Shown piece by piece: positions 57,326 to 64,000 of a DNA stretch of 64,000 nucleotides. A program made the translations under genes and the position numbers. Positions within the stretch are counted from its first letter, which is position 1. Each line of letters begins with the position of its first letter. The notes under the pieces were generated by a model. It saw only the letters and a list, made by a program, of their open reading frames with translations, made no database searches and was not told the origin of the DNA. Source of the DNA: an uncultured Clostridia bacterium (lineage in GTDB: Bacteria > Bacillota > Clostridia > Christensenellales > UBA1750); NCBI GenBank assembly GCA_904393115.1, contig CAJFMX010000008.1:38613-102612 (forward strand), given 5' to 3'.

Positions 57326-58633
57326 CTATTTTCTCGTCATTTCGGCGATGTCGACCATCTGCTTGGACATCTGCTGGATCTTCTGCTTGAGCTTGAAGAT
57401 GCAGTCCAGCTCCACCGCGTGGCCGAGCACCACGTCCTCGGCCAGAGCCCGGCACGAGGGCGATCCGCAGGAGCCGCAGTCCAGGCCGGGAAGGTCCGCC
57501 AGGACCCGCTCGATCTGCTCCATCTTGCGCAGCGCCACGGCGAAGTCGTCGTCCAGCTTCATGGCGGGGTTGGGCTGGAAGAGCATCTGCGTGTGCATCT
57601 CCTCGGGGCTGAGCTCGCGCTCCTCGCCCTCCGGCGCGGAGATCTTGGGCAGGCGCTCGGTGAGCTTGCGCAGGCGGTTCTTGGCCACATAGGTGTTTTC
57701 AAACGTCAGCGGCCCGCCGAGGCACCCGCCCACGCACGCCAGGCCCTCGAAGTAATCCAGGTCCGCAAGGTCGCCGTTCTCGATGCTCTCCAGGACCTGG
57801 ATGACGTTTTCGATGCCGTCCACGGCCAGGGAGTTCTCCACGCCCACGGCCAGCATCTCCCCGCCGGTCTGCGCCCAGCCCACGCCGTAGGCGCCGGCGT
57901 GCTGCAGGTTCTCGAAGTGGCGGGCGCGCTTCAGCTCCGCGTTGAGCTTGCCGTAGACCTCCATGATGGAGATGACGCCGTCGACGTTGGAGGTCTTGAT
58001 GGCCTGGGGCGCGCGCACCTCCGTCATCTTGGCCGGGCAGGGCGTGAGGAAGAAGATGCCCACGTCCGCGGGGTCTGCGCTCATGTTCCGGCAGACGCGC
58101 TTGCGCGCGGCCAGGGCGGCGGCCTCCATGGGCGAGATGACGTCCACCACGTTGTCCAGCAGCTCCGGGAAGCGCACCTGGATCAGCCGCACGATGGCCG
58201 GGCACGCCGAGGAGATCAGGGGCATGCCGTTGTGGACTTTGCGATGCGCCACGCGCCCGGCGATCTCGCGCGAAACGTACTCCGCGCCGCGGGCGACCTC
58301 GTAGACGTCGTCAAAGCCGATGGCGATCAGGGCGTCGAGCAGGCGGCCGATGTCCTTGAGGCCCTTGAACTGGCCGTAGAGCGTGGGCGCAGGCAGCGCG
58401 ACCTTGATCTTGTAGTCGAGAATCTTGGAAAGGGGATCCGTCACGGCGACCTTGGCGTGGTAGGGACAGCGCTGGATGCAGGCGCCGCAGTCGATGCAGC
58501 GCTCCTTGATGATGTGCGCGCTGCCGCCGTAGACGCGGATCGCCTCGGTGGGGCAGTGCTTCAGGCACGTCGTGCAGCCCTTGCACTTCTCCCGCTCGAG
58601 CATGACGGAATGGTAATAGGTCGGTTGTTCCAC
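57326..58633 (-). CDS. Sensory-type [FeFe] hydrogenase-like protein (HydS group)
   Basis: Putative H2 or redox sensor. 435 residues: two [4Fe-4S] motifs (Cys17/20/23/27, Cys46/49/52/56), then a degenerate H domain: SSACPAI (141-147) in place of TSCCPxW, TPCPAKMTE (Cys199), ACVGGCLGGP (Cys300, Cys304), so the cluster cysteines are kept while the proton-relay Cys is Ala. A C-terminal cluster with C-x2-C-x4-C-x16-C follows (Cys386, 389, 394, 411), and there is no PAS domain. These traits match groups C/D of the hydrogenases, thought to be sensors. GTG start with AGGAGGGAG upstream. Confidence 0.88.
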   Translation of the reverse strand: MEQPTYYHSVMLEREKCKGCTTCLKHCPTEAIRVYGGSAHIIKERCIDCGACIQRCPYHAKVAVTDPLSKILDYKIKVALPAPTLYGQFKGLKDIGRLLDALIAIGFDDVYEVARGAEYVSREIAGRVAHRKVHNGMPLISSACPAIVRLIQVRFPELLDNVVDVISPMEAAALAARKRVCRNMSADPADVGIFFLTPCPAKMTEVRAPQAIKTSNVDGVISIMEVYGKLNAELKRARHFENLQHAGAYGVGWAQTGGEMLAVGVENSLAVDGIENVIQVLESIENGDLADLDYFEGLACVGGCLGGPLTFENTYVAKNRLRKLTERLPKISAPEGEERELSPEEMHTQMLFQPNPAMKLDDDFAVALRKMEQIERVLADLPGLDCGSCGSPSCRALAEDVVLGHAVELDCIFKLKQKIQQMSKQMVDIAEMTRK

Positions 58634-58690
58634 GAGTTCTCTCCCTCCTTCTCTTTGCGGATTGCAGGAGAGCTTGCTTTCCTGTTTCTT

Positions 58691-59116
58691 TTATTTCTTT
58701 AGATGGAATTTCATGAGGATCTGCGTGCCCACGCCGACCGTGGACTGGATGTCGAACTCGTCGGCGTTGCGCTTCATGTTGGGCAGGCCCATGCCGGCGC
58801 CAAAGCCCATGTTGCGCACGGATTCCGGCGCGGTGGACCACCCCTCGCGCATGGCCAGGTCCAGGTCCGGGATGCCGGGCCCGCGGTCGCGGATCAGGAG
58901 CGTGACCCCGTCCTCGTCCACGGAAAAGTCGATCGTGCCGCCCAGGGAGTGGATGACCAGGTTCAGCTCCACCTCATAGGAACAGACCGAGATGCGCCGG
59001 AGCACGGAGCTGTCCACGCCGAGCTTCTTGAGCGTGCGCTTGATCTTGGCGGAAACCTCGCCCGCGGAGACGAAGTCGTCCTTCTCCACGGGAAACACCT
59101 CTGCGATCAGGGGCAT
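58691..59116 (-). CDS. RsbW-like anti-sigma/Ser-Thr kinase ATPase
   Basis: GHKL ATPase of the anti-sigma-factor type. 141 residues: SVCSYEVELNLVIHSLGG (N box), IRDRGPGIPDLDLA (G1), GFGAGMGLPNMKRNADEFDIQS (G2). It could phosphorylate or bind a partner, but no anti-anti-sigma (STAS) or sigma gene is nearby. One base separates it from the DRTGG gene upstream. Confidence 0.85.
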   Translation of the reverse strand: MPLIAEVFPVEKDDFVSAGEVSAKIKRTLKKLGVDSSVLRRISVCSYEVELNLVIHSLGGTIDFSVDEDGVTLLIRDRGPGIPDLDLAMREGWSTAPESVRNMGFGAGMGLPNMKRNADEFDIQSTVGVGTQILMKFHLKK

Positions 59117-59117
59117 G

Positions 59118-59471
59118 TCACTGCCTCCTTCCGATGCCGGTCAGGCCGTTGGAATAGAGGATGCCGCTGGTGCAGTACAGCGTGTGCCAGGTGGTCATAA
59201 GGACCATGTCGTTCTCCCGGGCCATGTCGATGATCTCCTTTGTGGGGACCTTGTCGCGCACAAAGACGATGCACTCCAGGTCCACCATCTCCGCCGTGCG
59301 GATGACGTGCTCATTGACAAGGCCGGTCAGCAGCACGGTCCTTCCGTGCACGTAGGCCAGGACGTCGCTCATCATGTCGGAGGAAAAGGCCATGTCCACC
59401 TCCAGGTCCAGCTTGTCCTCTCCCAGGATGACCTTTGCCTCCAGCAGTTCCGCAATCTTTCGTATCGTCAT
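59118..59471 (-). CDS. DRTGG-domain protein (copy 1)
   Basis: 117 residues forming a second DRTGG domain: IRKIAELLEAKVILGEDKLDLEVDMAFSSDMMSDVL, then VNEHVIRTAEMVDLECIVFVRDKVPT. The start MTIRKIAEL has GAGGAGGG at good distance; the reading further upstream enters the SPOR gene in another frame. Same operon as the sensor hydrogenase, role probably ligand or protein binding. Confidence 0.8.
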   Translation of the reverse strand: MTIRKIAELLEAKVILGEDKLDLEVDMAFSSDMMSDVLAYVHGRTVLLTGLVNEHVIRTAEMVDLECIVFVRDKVPTKEIIDMARENDMVLMTTWHTLYCTSGILYSNGLTGIGRRQ

Positions 59472-59482
59472 ATGTGCCCTCC

Positions 59483-60379
59483 TCACGATGATGTTCCCTG
59501 CGTTTTGAGCGATTCGACGTAAGATTGATATTCGGTTAAGCTCTTGATACCAGTATACTTGATCTGTGCCGAAACTTCCAGCACAAATTCGGGCGGATTC
59601 GATACAATTTCCTCCATGTCCGCGATCGTTCCCTGCAGGACGGTGTACAGTCCCTGCAGCGCGGGGGTCGCGCCCTCGATCAGCGCGTCGGAGAAGGCGG
59701 CCTGCGCGGTCTCCTCGAGCTTGCCGCGCTGGTCCTCGATGCGGTCCACCGCCTGGGTCAGGGAACAGAGGCCGGCGTCCACGTCCTGCCAGAGGTCGCC
59801 GAGCATCTGCACCGTCTGCTGCCAGATGGAGAAGGCGTCGCGGATGCCGTCGATGCGGCTGGCCTGCGCGGTGATCTTGAGCTCCACGCCGTCGGCCGCG
59901 AGCGTGCGCACCGCGGCGGGGACGTTCTCCTCGTCCTGCAGGTTCTGCGCGACGTTCTGCGCGGCCTCCAGGCTGTCGTAGGCGGCCAGGAGCACGGCGT
60001 ATTCCCCGCCCTCCTCCAGGACAAAGCCCGCGCCGCCGCGCGCCGCGTAGAGCGAGGCGTTGTAGTCGGCCTCCTGCTCGTCCGCAAAGCCCTCGACCCC
60101 GAGGGCGTACATCTCGATGGCCGGGAAGGCGACGGTCTCGGTGATCTCCGCGCCCGTCTCCGGCGCGGGCGCGGGCTGCTCGCCGTCCGAGATCTCGTTC
60201 TCCTCCGGCGCGCGGAGCGACAGGAGCGCGTCGTGGGCCCAGGTCCCCAGGCCCATCGCCAGGCCGATGTAGAGCGCCAGCCCTGCGCACACCGCGGCCA
60301 GCAGCCACCGCCTCGCCCCGTTTCCCCCGCGCCGCCGCCGTCCGCTGCGCGTTGCATAGTACATGGTTCTTCTCTTCAA
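59483..60379 (-). CDS. Single-pass membrane protein with SPOR-like domain
   Basis: 298 residues, likely from a TTG start at 60379, eight bases after AAAGGAGG; a GTG at 60388 and an ATG at 60364 fit the ribosome site less well. Basic N-terminus (RSGRRRRGGNGARR), one TM helix (WLLAAVCAGLALYIGLAMGLG), an acidic Pro/Ala linker, then a SPOR-like stretch (about 85-155: YALGVEGFADEQEADYNASL, VLEEGGEYAVLLAAYDSLEA) and a helical C-terminus. SPOR domains bind peptidoglycan or septal glycans; SpoIIB-type roles are possible. It heads the sensor operon, which may be chance. Confidence 0.65.
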   Translation of the reverse strand: MKRRTMYYATRSGRRRRGGNGARRWLLAAVCAGLALYIGLAMGLGTWAHDALLSLRAPEENEISDGEQPAPAPETGAEITETVAFPAIEMYALGVEGFADEQEADYNASLYAARGGAGFVLEEGGEYAVLLAAYDSLEAAQNVAQNLQDEENVPAAVRTLAADGVELKITAQASRIDGIRDAFSIWQQTVQMLGDLWQDVDAGLCSLTQAVDRIEDQRGKLEETAQAAFSDALIEGATPALQGLYTVLQGTIADMEEIVSNPPEFVLEVSAQIKYTGIKSLTEYQSYVESLKTQGTSS

Positions 60380-60440
60380 AGCGCACACCTCCTTTGTTTG
60401 TACAGGCTATGAGCCGGCGCCGCGGTATAGAAGTGCCGCC

Positions 60441-60469
60441 TTGCCAAATCCGCGGTTCTGCGCTATACT
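60441..60469 (+). promoter_or_regulatory. Promoter of the DUF6062-like gene
   Basis: Plus strand: -35 TTGCCA (60441-60446), 17-bp spacer, -10 TATACT (60464-60469). The start codon is about 33 bp further on. Confidence 0.8.
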
Positions 60470-60502
60470 CGGAGAAACGAAACGCTTTGGGAGGGACAGG
60501 CA

Positions 60503-61303
60503 ATGCCGCAGGTTCATCTGGACACCATCCCCATTTGGGACGCCTACAAACAAGAGACCGAGTGCCCCCTTTGCGCCATGGAGGCCGCGTGCGAGAGGCA
60601 GTTCCTGGACGTGGCGCTGGGCGGCGCGATGATGGAGCCGGACACGCGCGTTGCCACGAACGAAAAGGGCTTCTGCGCGGAGCACTTCCGCAAGCTCTAC
60701 GCCATGGAGAACAAGCTCAGCCTCGCCCTGATGACGCACACGCACCTGAAGGACGTGATCGCCTCCGCGCACAAGGCGGCCGAGCCCCTGCGCAAGGCCG
60801 TGGACGCGGAGCGGAAGAAGAACCCCGTCGCCCGGGCGGCCGGGGGCGTGACCAAGTCCACGCCCGTGCACAAGCAGCTCGAGCAGCTCGCCGCCCACGT
60901 GGACGGGCGCATGGACAGCTGCTTCATCTGCGAGCGGATCGAGACAACCATGGCGCGCTACGTCGAGACGGTCTGCTATTTGTACAAGAAGGACGAGTCC
61001 TTCCGCAAGGCCTTCGGCGAGTCCAAGGGCGTGTGCATGCGGCACTATCCCCTGCTGCTGCGCGGCGCGGGGCAGCACCTCTCCGGCACGGTGCAGCTGG
61101 ACTTCCTCACGGCGCTGCTGGGCGTGCAGGAAAAGAACCTGGCGCGCATGGAGCACGACCTGGAGTGGTTCACGCTCAAGTTCGACTACCGCAACCAGGA
61201 CAAGCCCTGGGGGCAGAGCCGCGACGCGGTGGAGCGCACGCTCAACAAGCTCCAGGGCCGCGTCATCCCCTCCGCCGACGACGACAAACCCCAAACGCCA
61301 TAA
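60503..61303 (+). CDS. DUF6062-type protein with two Cys/His (zinc-like) sites
   Basis: 266 residues of unknown function. Two similar halves each have CxxC followed some 35-50 residues later by C-x2-H: CPLCAMEAACERQF with GFCAEHF, and CFICERIETTMARY with GVCMRHY. This pattern suggests two structural zinc or metal sites. The middle (about 95-120) is basic and Ala/Lys-rich. RBS GGGAGGGAC precedes the ATG. Monocistronic, divergent from the SPOR-like gene. Confidence 0.78.
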   Translation: MPQVHLDTIPIWDAYKQETECPLCAMEAACERQFLDVALGGAMMEPDTRVATNEKGFCAEHFRKLYAMENKLSLALMTHTHLKDVIASAHKAAEPLRKAVDAERKKNPVARAAGGVTKSTPVHKQLEQLAAHVDGRMDSCFICERIETTMARYVETVCYLYKKDESFRKAFGESKGVCMRHYPLLLRGAGQHLSGTVQLDFLTALLGVQEKNLARMEHDLEWFTLKFDYRNQDKPWGQSRDAVERTLNKLQGRVIPSADDDKPQTP

Positions 61304-61309
61304 ACAGAA

Positions 61310-61342
61310 CGCGCGGCGCTCCTTTCCCCGGAGCGCCGCGCG
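61310..61342. terminator. Bidirectional GC-rich hairpin
   Basis: 13-bp perfect stem (61310-61322 with 61330-61342), 7-base loop, between the convergent DUF6062-like and zinc-ribbon genes. No strong U-tract on either side (GTCTCATTCTT on plus, TTCTGTTTATGG on minus). Confidence 0.7.
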
Positions 61343-61346
61343 CGTC

Positions 61347-61493
61347 TCATTCTTCGCCTTTCTCGTCCTGTTTTTGTTCGGTCTTTTCCTTCTTTGGCAC
61401 CATGTGGTGCATGGCCGCATAGCACATGGCGCAAAGGTCGGGCCGCTTGTCCGACTCCACTTCGTAGCCGCAGCGGGTGCAAACCCAGATCAC
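61347..61493 (-). CDS. Rubredoxin-like zinc-ribbon small protein
   Basis: 48 residues from a GTG start at 61493, five bases after GGAGGGG. It reads WVCTRCGYEVESD then PDLCAMCYAAMHHMVPK: two CxxC pairs, as in the rubredoxin-like end of rubrerythrins and in small zinc ribbons. Too short for a full rubredoxin (about 52 with a hydrophobic core), and the Lys/Glu-rich tail is disordered. Metal binding is inferred. Good promoter upstream. Confidence 0.75.
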   Translation of the reverse strand: MIWVCTRCGYEVESDKRPDLCAMCYAAMHHMVPKKEKTEQKQDEKGEE

Positions 61494-61529
61494 GCCTTCC
61501 CCCTCCTTTCGGATTCGCTCTGCGCTCTC

Positions 61530-61559
61530 AGTATACACCCATCGCCCCGCATGATGCAA
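61530..61559 (-). promoter_or_regulatory. Promoter of the zinc-ribbon gene
   Basis: Minus strand: -35 TTGCAT (61554-61559), 18-bp spacer, -10 TATACT (61530-61535) with TG before it; leader about 30 bp. Confidence 0.78.
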
Positions 61560-61562
61560 CCC

Positions 61563-63191
61563 TCACGCCCCCGTGACGGTGATCTTCATGGAGCTTGCAG
61601 CATATTCCTGCCCATTGGAACTGGGATACTTTGCCGAGATATAGGTCACGCCCGGCTGGACGCCGACCACGTTTCCCTTGCCGTCCAATCGAATCACGCC
61701 ATTGTCTGACCCTTCTCCGATCTGCAATGTCGCCTCGACTTGGCTGTTCGTCGCGACTCCCAACACAATGGGACGATAGGTCTCGCCAACCGCGATCGTT
61801 ACGCTGGATTCCGCAAAAAGAATCCCTTGAGGGTCCCGCTGCTCCCCCGTGCCATCCACATAGTGCAGGGAAAACTCCGAGGTGATGTACTCTCCCTTTT
61901 CCGTCCGCAGATGGAAGGTCACAGAAGCTCTCTGCTTGACTTCTTCCAAAGAAAAGCGCACTACCGCCTGAGAATCGGTGAGCGGATAGCCGTTTTCCTC
62001 CTTTTCTCCTGCGACGGCAAAGCCCTGCCCTTCCTGCAGATAGATGGGTTTCGTGAAGGGTTGACGGTTCACATCGGCGAAGGAGATCCGCACGGAAACT
62101 TCGTCTCCGACCGACGCTTCCTCTTGCTCAAACTGAATTCCATAGTTCGTCCGATACACATCTACGCCCGATGTTTCGCTCTCGACCCGCGTCACAACAG
62201 CCTCGCGCGGCCAGGGCTCCGTGTTAAAGGGATCTAGACGCACATAGACGTAGTAGAATTTCTGCAGCTCTTCTCCTCCATCCTTCGCCGTTCCCAGAAC
62301 GCGAACCAAGTAACTCATCGAATTCATTCTATCCGGCAGCTGCGTTGGCAGGCACAACTCTCCCTGCTTCAGGAAGCGCTCCGCCGCGCCCTGCAGGCCG
62401 GAGGCCACGGGCGAGTCCGCACCCGCCATGGCCGTCACATCCACGCCATCGGCTTCGATGCGCGTGACCGTGGCAAACTCCTCCGCCTTAAAGCCGGAGA
62501 TGGTGACGAGCGCCATCCGCCACGTTCCCCCGCCGTACTGTACCGGCGTGAGTTCGTCGTAGTCATAGGTGATGGTAAAATAATCCCCAACAGTTTCTTC
62601 TGCAATGGACGTTTCCAGCGCAGTCGTGCTCCCGTCCGGCTGTACGGCGACAGCGCGAATGCTGTAATTCTCCGGCGTCACGCTCTCGCGTTCTCCGGCT
62701 ACGCCCAGGTCCACGCCATCGATCCACCAGTTGCCGTTTGCCCCGACATAGGGGCGCGTACCGTCTTCGCCATCCGCGCCGTCCTTGCCGTTCGCGCCAT
62801 CGCGGCCATCGGCGCCGTCTTTGCCGTCGCGCCCGTCCTTGCCGTCCACGCCGTCCCGACCGTCGCGCCCGTCCTGACCGTCCGCTCCGTCCCTGCCGTC
62901 CGCGCCGTCCTGGCCGTCCGCCCCGCGCACATGCCCCGCATGGATGACGGTGTCGTCGGACAGACCGATCTGGAGATCGCCGGACTCGTCGACCACGGCG
63001 CTCTCCACGCTCGTGCCGTCCTCGCCGCGCACGCGTCCGGCGTTGAGTATCGCGCCGTTGCTCATGGTAAAGAGGAGATCGCCGTTCTCGTCGATCTTGG
63101 CATCGACGATGGAGGCGGGGGTGGCCGGGGCGGCGCAGCCGGCGAGCAGGGCCAGCGTCAGCGCCAGGAGTGTTGCGAGCAGCTTGTTCAT
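61563..63191 (-). CDS. Surface lipoprotein with collagen-like repeat and Ig-like C-terminus
   Basis: 542 residues. Signal peptide with lipobox LLAGC (Cys19). Two related 30-residue units follow (residues 27-58 and 64-92; pattern V.D....GDL...SD...I.AG.VRG.DG), then 18 Gly-X-Y triplets (90-143) of the GKDGRDGADG kind, then about 400 residues that look like beta-sandwich domains, ending in a Big_2-like IRLDGKGNVVGVQPGVTYISAKY. It probably makes a short collagen-like stalk on the cell surface. Start MNKLLATLLALTLALL has AAGGGAAAGG upstream. The 3' two thirds are less GC-rich than the neighbours. Confidence 0.85.
   Translation of the reverse strand: MNKLLATLLALTLALLAGCAAPATPASIVDAKIDENGDLLFTMSNGAILNAGRVRGEDGTSVESAVVDESGDLQIGLSDDTVIHAGHVRGADGQDGADGRDGADGQDGRDGRDGVDGKDGRDGKDGADGRDGANGKDGADGEDGTRPYVGANGNWWIDGVDLGVAGERESVTPENYSIRAVAVQPDGSTTALETSIAEETVGDYFTITYDYDELTPVQYGGGTWRMALVTISGFKAEEFATVTRIEADGVDVTAMAGADSPVASGLQGAAERFLKQGELCLPTQLPDRMNSMSYLVRVLGTAKDGGEELQKFYYVYVRLDPFNTEPWPREAVVTRVESETSGVDVYRTNYGIQFEQEEASVGDEVSVRISFADVNRQPFTKPIYLQEGQGFAVAGEKEENGYPLTDSQAVVRFSLEEVKQRASVTFHLRTEKGEYITSEFSLHYVDGTGEQRDPQGILFAESSVTIAVGETYRPIVLGVATNSQVEATLQIGEGSDNGVIRLDGKGNVVGVQPGVTYISAKYPSSNGQEYAASSMKITVTGA
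62760..62924. repeat. Collagen-like Gly-X-Y coding repeat
   Basis: Nine-base periodic sequence encoding 18 Gly-X-Y triplets, almost all with Asp in the third position (GRD, GKD, GAD, GQD). Slippage within it would add or remove whole triplets. Confidence 0.9.
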
Positions 63192-63303
63192 GTCCGTCAC
63201 CTTTCCCTTGTATGTTTTCGGCCCGCGCGCGGGGGCCGAGGGCCGCAAACATCTTTGAAGCGATGTTTTTCGCCGTTTTTCTTCCCGCATCGTTTCAAAA
63301 ACG

Positions 63304-63332
63304 AGGATAGCGTATTTGAAATGTTTTGTCAA
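63304..63332 (-). promoter_or_regulatory. Promoter of the collagen-like lipoprotein gene
   Basis: Minus strand: perfect -35 TTGACA (63327-63332), 17-bp spacer, -10 TATCCT (63304-63309). The -10 is bracketed by TTTCAAA (63293-63299) and TTTGAAA (63315-63321), an inverted pair, with further TTTGAA at 63254 and TTCGAA at 63337; these may be operators of the divergent XRE-like regulator. The leader starts with a 12-bp hairpin (63254-63265 with 63288-63299, one mismatch). Confidence 0.8.
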
Positions 63333-63408
63333 CAAATTCGAAATAAATAAAACGGCTACCGGGGCGCGGGACTGCCGTACAATGGGCGGCAGGAAGGGGG
63401 CGGCGCAT

Positions 63409-63732
63409 TTGGACTACGCGCAGTACACGCGGGAGCGGATCACGAAGCTGCGCCTGCAAAAGGGCGTTTCGGAATACAAGATGAGTTACGATCTGGGGCA
63501 CAGCCGCGGCTATGTGAACAACATCTCCTCGGGCAAGGCGCTGCCGTCGATGAGCGAGTTTTTCGCCATCTGCGAGTATTTCGCCATCACGCCGCGGGAG
63601 TTTTTCCTTGCGGAGGTCAGCGACCCGCGCGCCGCGCGCGAGGCGCTGCAGGAGATGGAGGCGCTGCGGGAGGAGGACCTGGAGCTGCTGCGCCTGCTCG
63701 CCGCGCGCCTGCGCCGCAGGGCGCCCGCGTAA
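63409..63732 (+). CDS. XRE-like helix-turn-helix regulator
   Basis: 107 residues. Start: TTG at 63409 after AGGAAGGGGG, read LDYAQYTRERITKLRLQKGVSEYKMSYDLGHSRGYVNNISSGKALPSMSEFFAICEYFAITPREFF, a typical HTH_3/XRE fold of about 65 residues, then a helical tail rich in Glu, Leu and Arg. An ATG at 63382 overlaps the probable -10 (TACAAT, 63378-63383), so it cannot be the start. Divergent from the lipoprotein gene and probably its regulator. Confidence 0.82.
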   Translation: MDYAQYTRERITKLRLQKGVSEYKMSYDLGHSRGYVNNISSGKALPSMSEFFAICEYFAITPREFFLAEVSDPRAAREALQEMEALREEDLELLRLLAARLRRRAPA

Positions 63733-63747
63733 AACACAGGCAAAAAA

Positions 63748-63773
63748 AAACGCCGCCCGGGCGGGCGGCGTTT
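63748..63773 (+). terminator. Terminator of the XRE-like gene
   Basis: 12-bp stem AAACGCCGCCCG with its complement (63748-63759, 63762-63773), preceded by a run of A and followed by CAGCTTG. GC core with T and A ends. Confidence 0.75.
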
Positions 63774-63782
63774 CAGCTTGTA

Positions 63783-64000
63783 GAAAAACCTGCTGTGGCA
63801 ATTAAGCCAGAGCAGGTTTTTTGCGTGCAAGCAAGACCGAAAAAAGAAAAATATCGAACTAGCAGCTGTATTTTGCCCTAATCTTGTTCGTTTGCCGCCA
63901 CCCGGTGCCGGATGGCGGCAATTCCATTTCCAGGTGGCCAATTTTTTTAGATTCATGGCAGCAAACTTAAGCTTCACCCAGTTCGTTACCTGGGCCAAGC
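63783..64000 (-). mobile_element. 3' end of a probable transposase gene (IS1182-like), cut by the window edge
   Basis: On the minus strand the frame entering from the right edge reads AQVTNWVKLKFAAMNLKKLA, then TWKWNCRHPAPGGG and, further on, KNLLWLNCHSRFFYKLKRRP. The first part resembles the C-terminal end of IS1182-type transposases. No stop codon occurs where expected; the frame stays open to 63510, antisense through the XRE-like gene, so the element's end may be altered. An 11-bp perfect inverted repeat with an inner 4-bp stem (63784-63794, 63811-63821) lies within it and may be a terminator or a terminal structure. Base composition is more A/T-rich than the chromosome. Family call is from memory of the motif only. 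Confidence 0.5.

Overview
The window reads as chromosomal DNA from a GC-rich anaerobic member of the Bacillota (class Clostridia). Three things point there: a long operon with the gene order known from Bacillus and Clostridia (yicC-remA-gmk-rpoZ-coaBC-priA-def-fmt-rsmB-rlmN-prpC-prkC-rsgA-rpe-thiN); a yerC-pcrA-ligA block; and a trimeric [FeFe] hydrogenase of the electron-bifurcating type. No rRNA or tRNA gene was seen. Nearly all genes are on the minus strand; only a MATE transporter, a two-zinc-site DUF6062-like protein and an XRE-like regulator are on the plus strand. The organism cannot be named from this sequence alone.

Layout. 1-13913: the minus-strand housekeeping operon (RNA modification, translation start, CoA synthesis, Ser/Thr kinase and phosphatase), many genes overlapping by ATGA, from an extended -10 promoter at 13885. 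13930-19431: ligA, pcrA, yerC and a fumarylacetoacetate-hydrolase-type enzyme. 19491-20946: an SSB-like protein and a polysaccharide deacetylase. 21034-21956: a methyltransferase with its own promoter and terminator and visibly lower GC. 22029-33785: amidohydrolase, NlpC/P60 peptidase, serine beta-lactamase-fold hydrolase, LD-carboxypeptidase, a complete oppABCDF peptide importer and, beyond a separate terminator, a VanX-type dipeptidase; together these look like a muropeptide salvage set. 33782-38295: gyrase-type topoisomerase gyrB-gyrA from a near-consensus promoter, translationally coupled to the VanX-type gene. 38292-44909: P-loop kinase, xylulokinase-type kinase, large GH106-like glycosidase, pyrE and a GNAT acetyltransferase. 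45071-50657: MATE pump, a 95-bp tandem repeat array, and a MacAB-type efflux set.

50867-60379 is the most interesting part. A catalytic [FeFe] hydrogenase operon (HydC, an ATPase of the GHKL fold, a thioredoxin-like ferredoxin, HydB, HydA) lies directly downstream of a second operon that encodes an [FeFe]-hydrogenase-like protein with the features of a sensor, an RsbW-like ATPase, two DRTGG-domain proteins, a PHP-domain protein and a SPOR-like membrane protein. A promoter overlapped by a Fur-like palindrome separates the two. I infer a hydrogen or redox sensing module that regulates the catalytic hydrogenase.

60441-64000 holds the DUF6062-like protein, a 48-residue zinc ribbon, a collagen-like surface lipoprotein divergent from the XRE-like regulator with repeated TTTGAA sites between them, and at the right edge the 3' end of a probable transposase gene.
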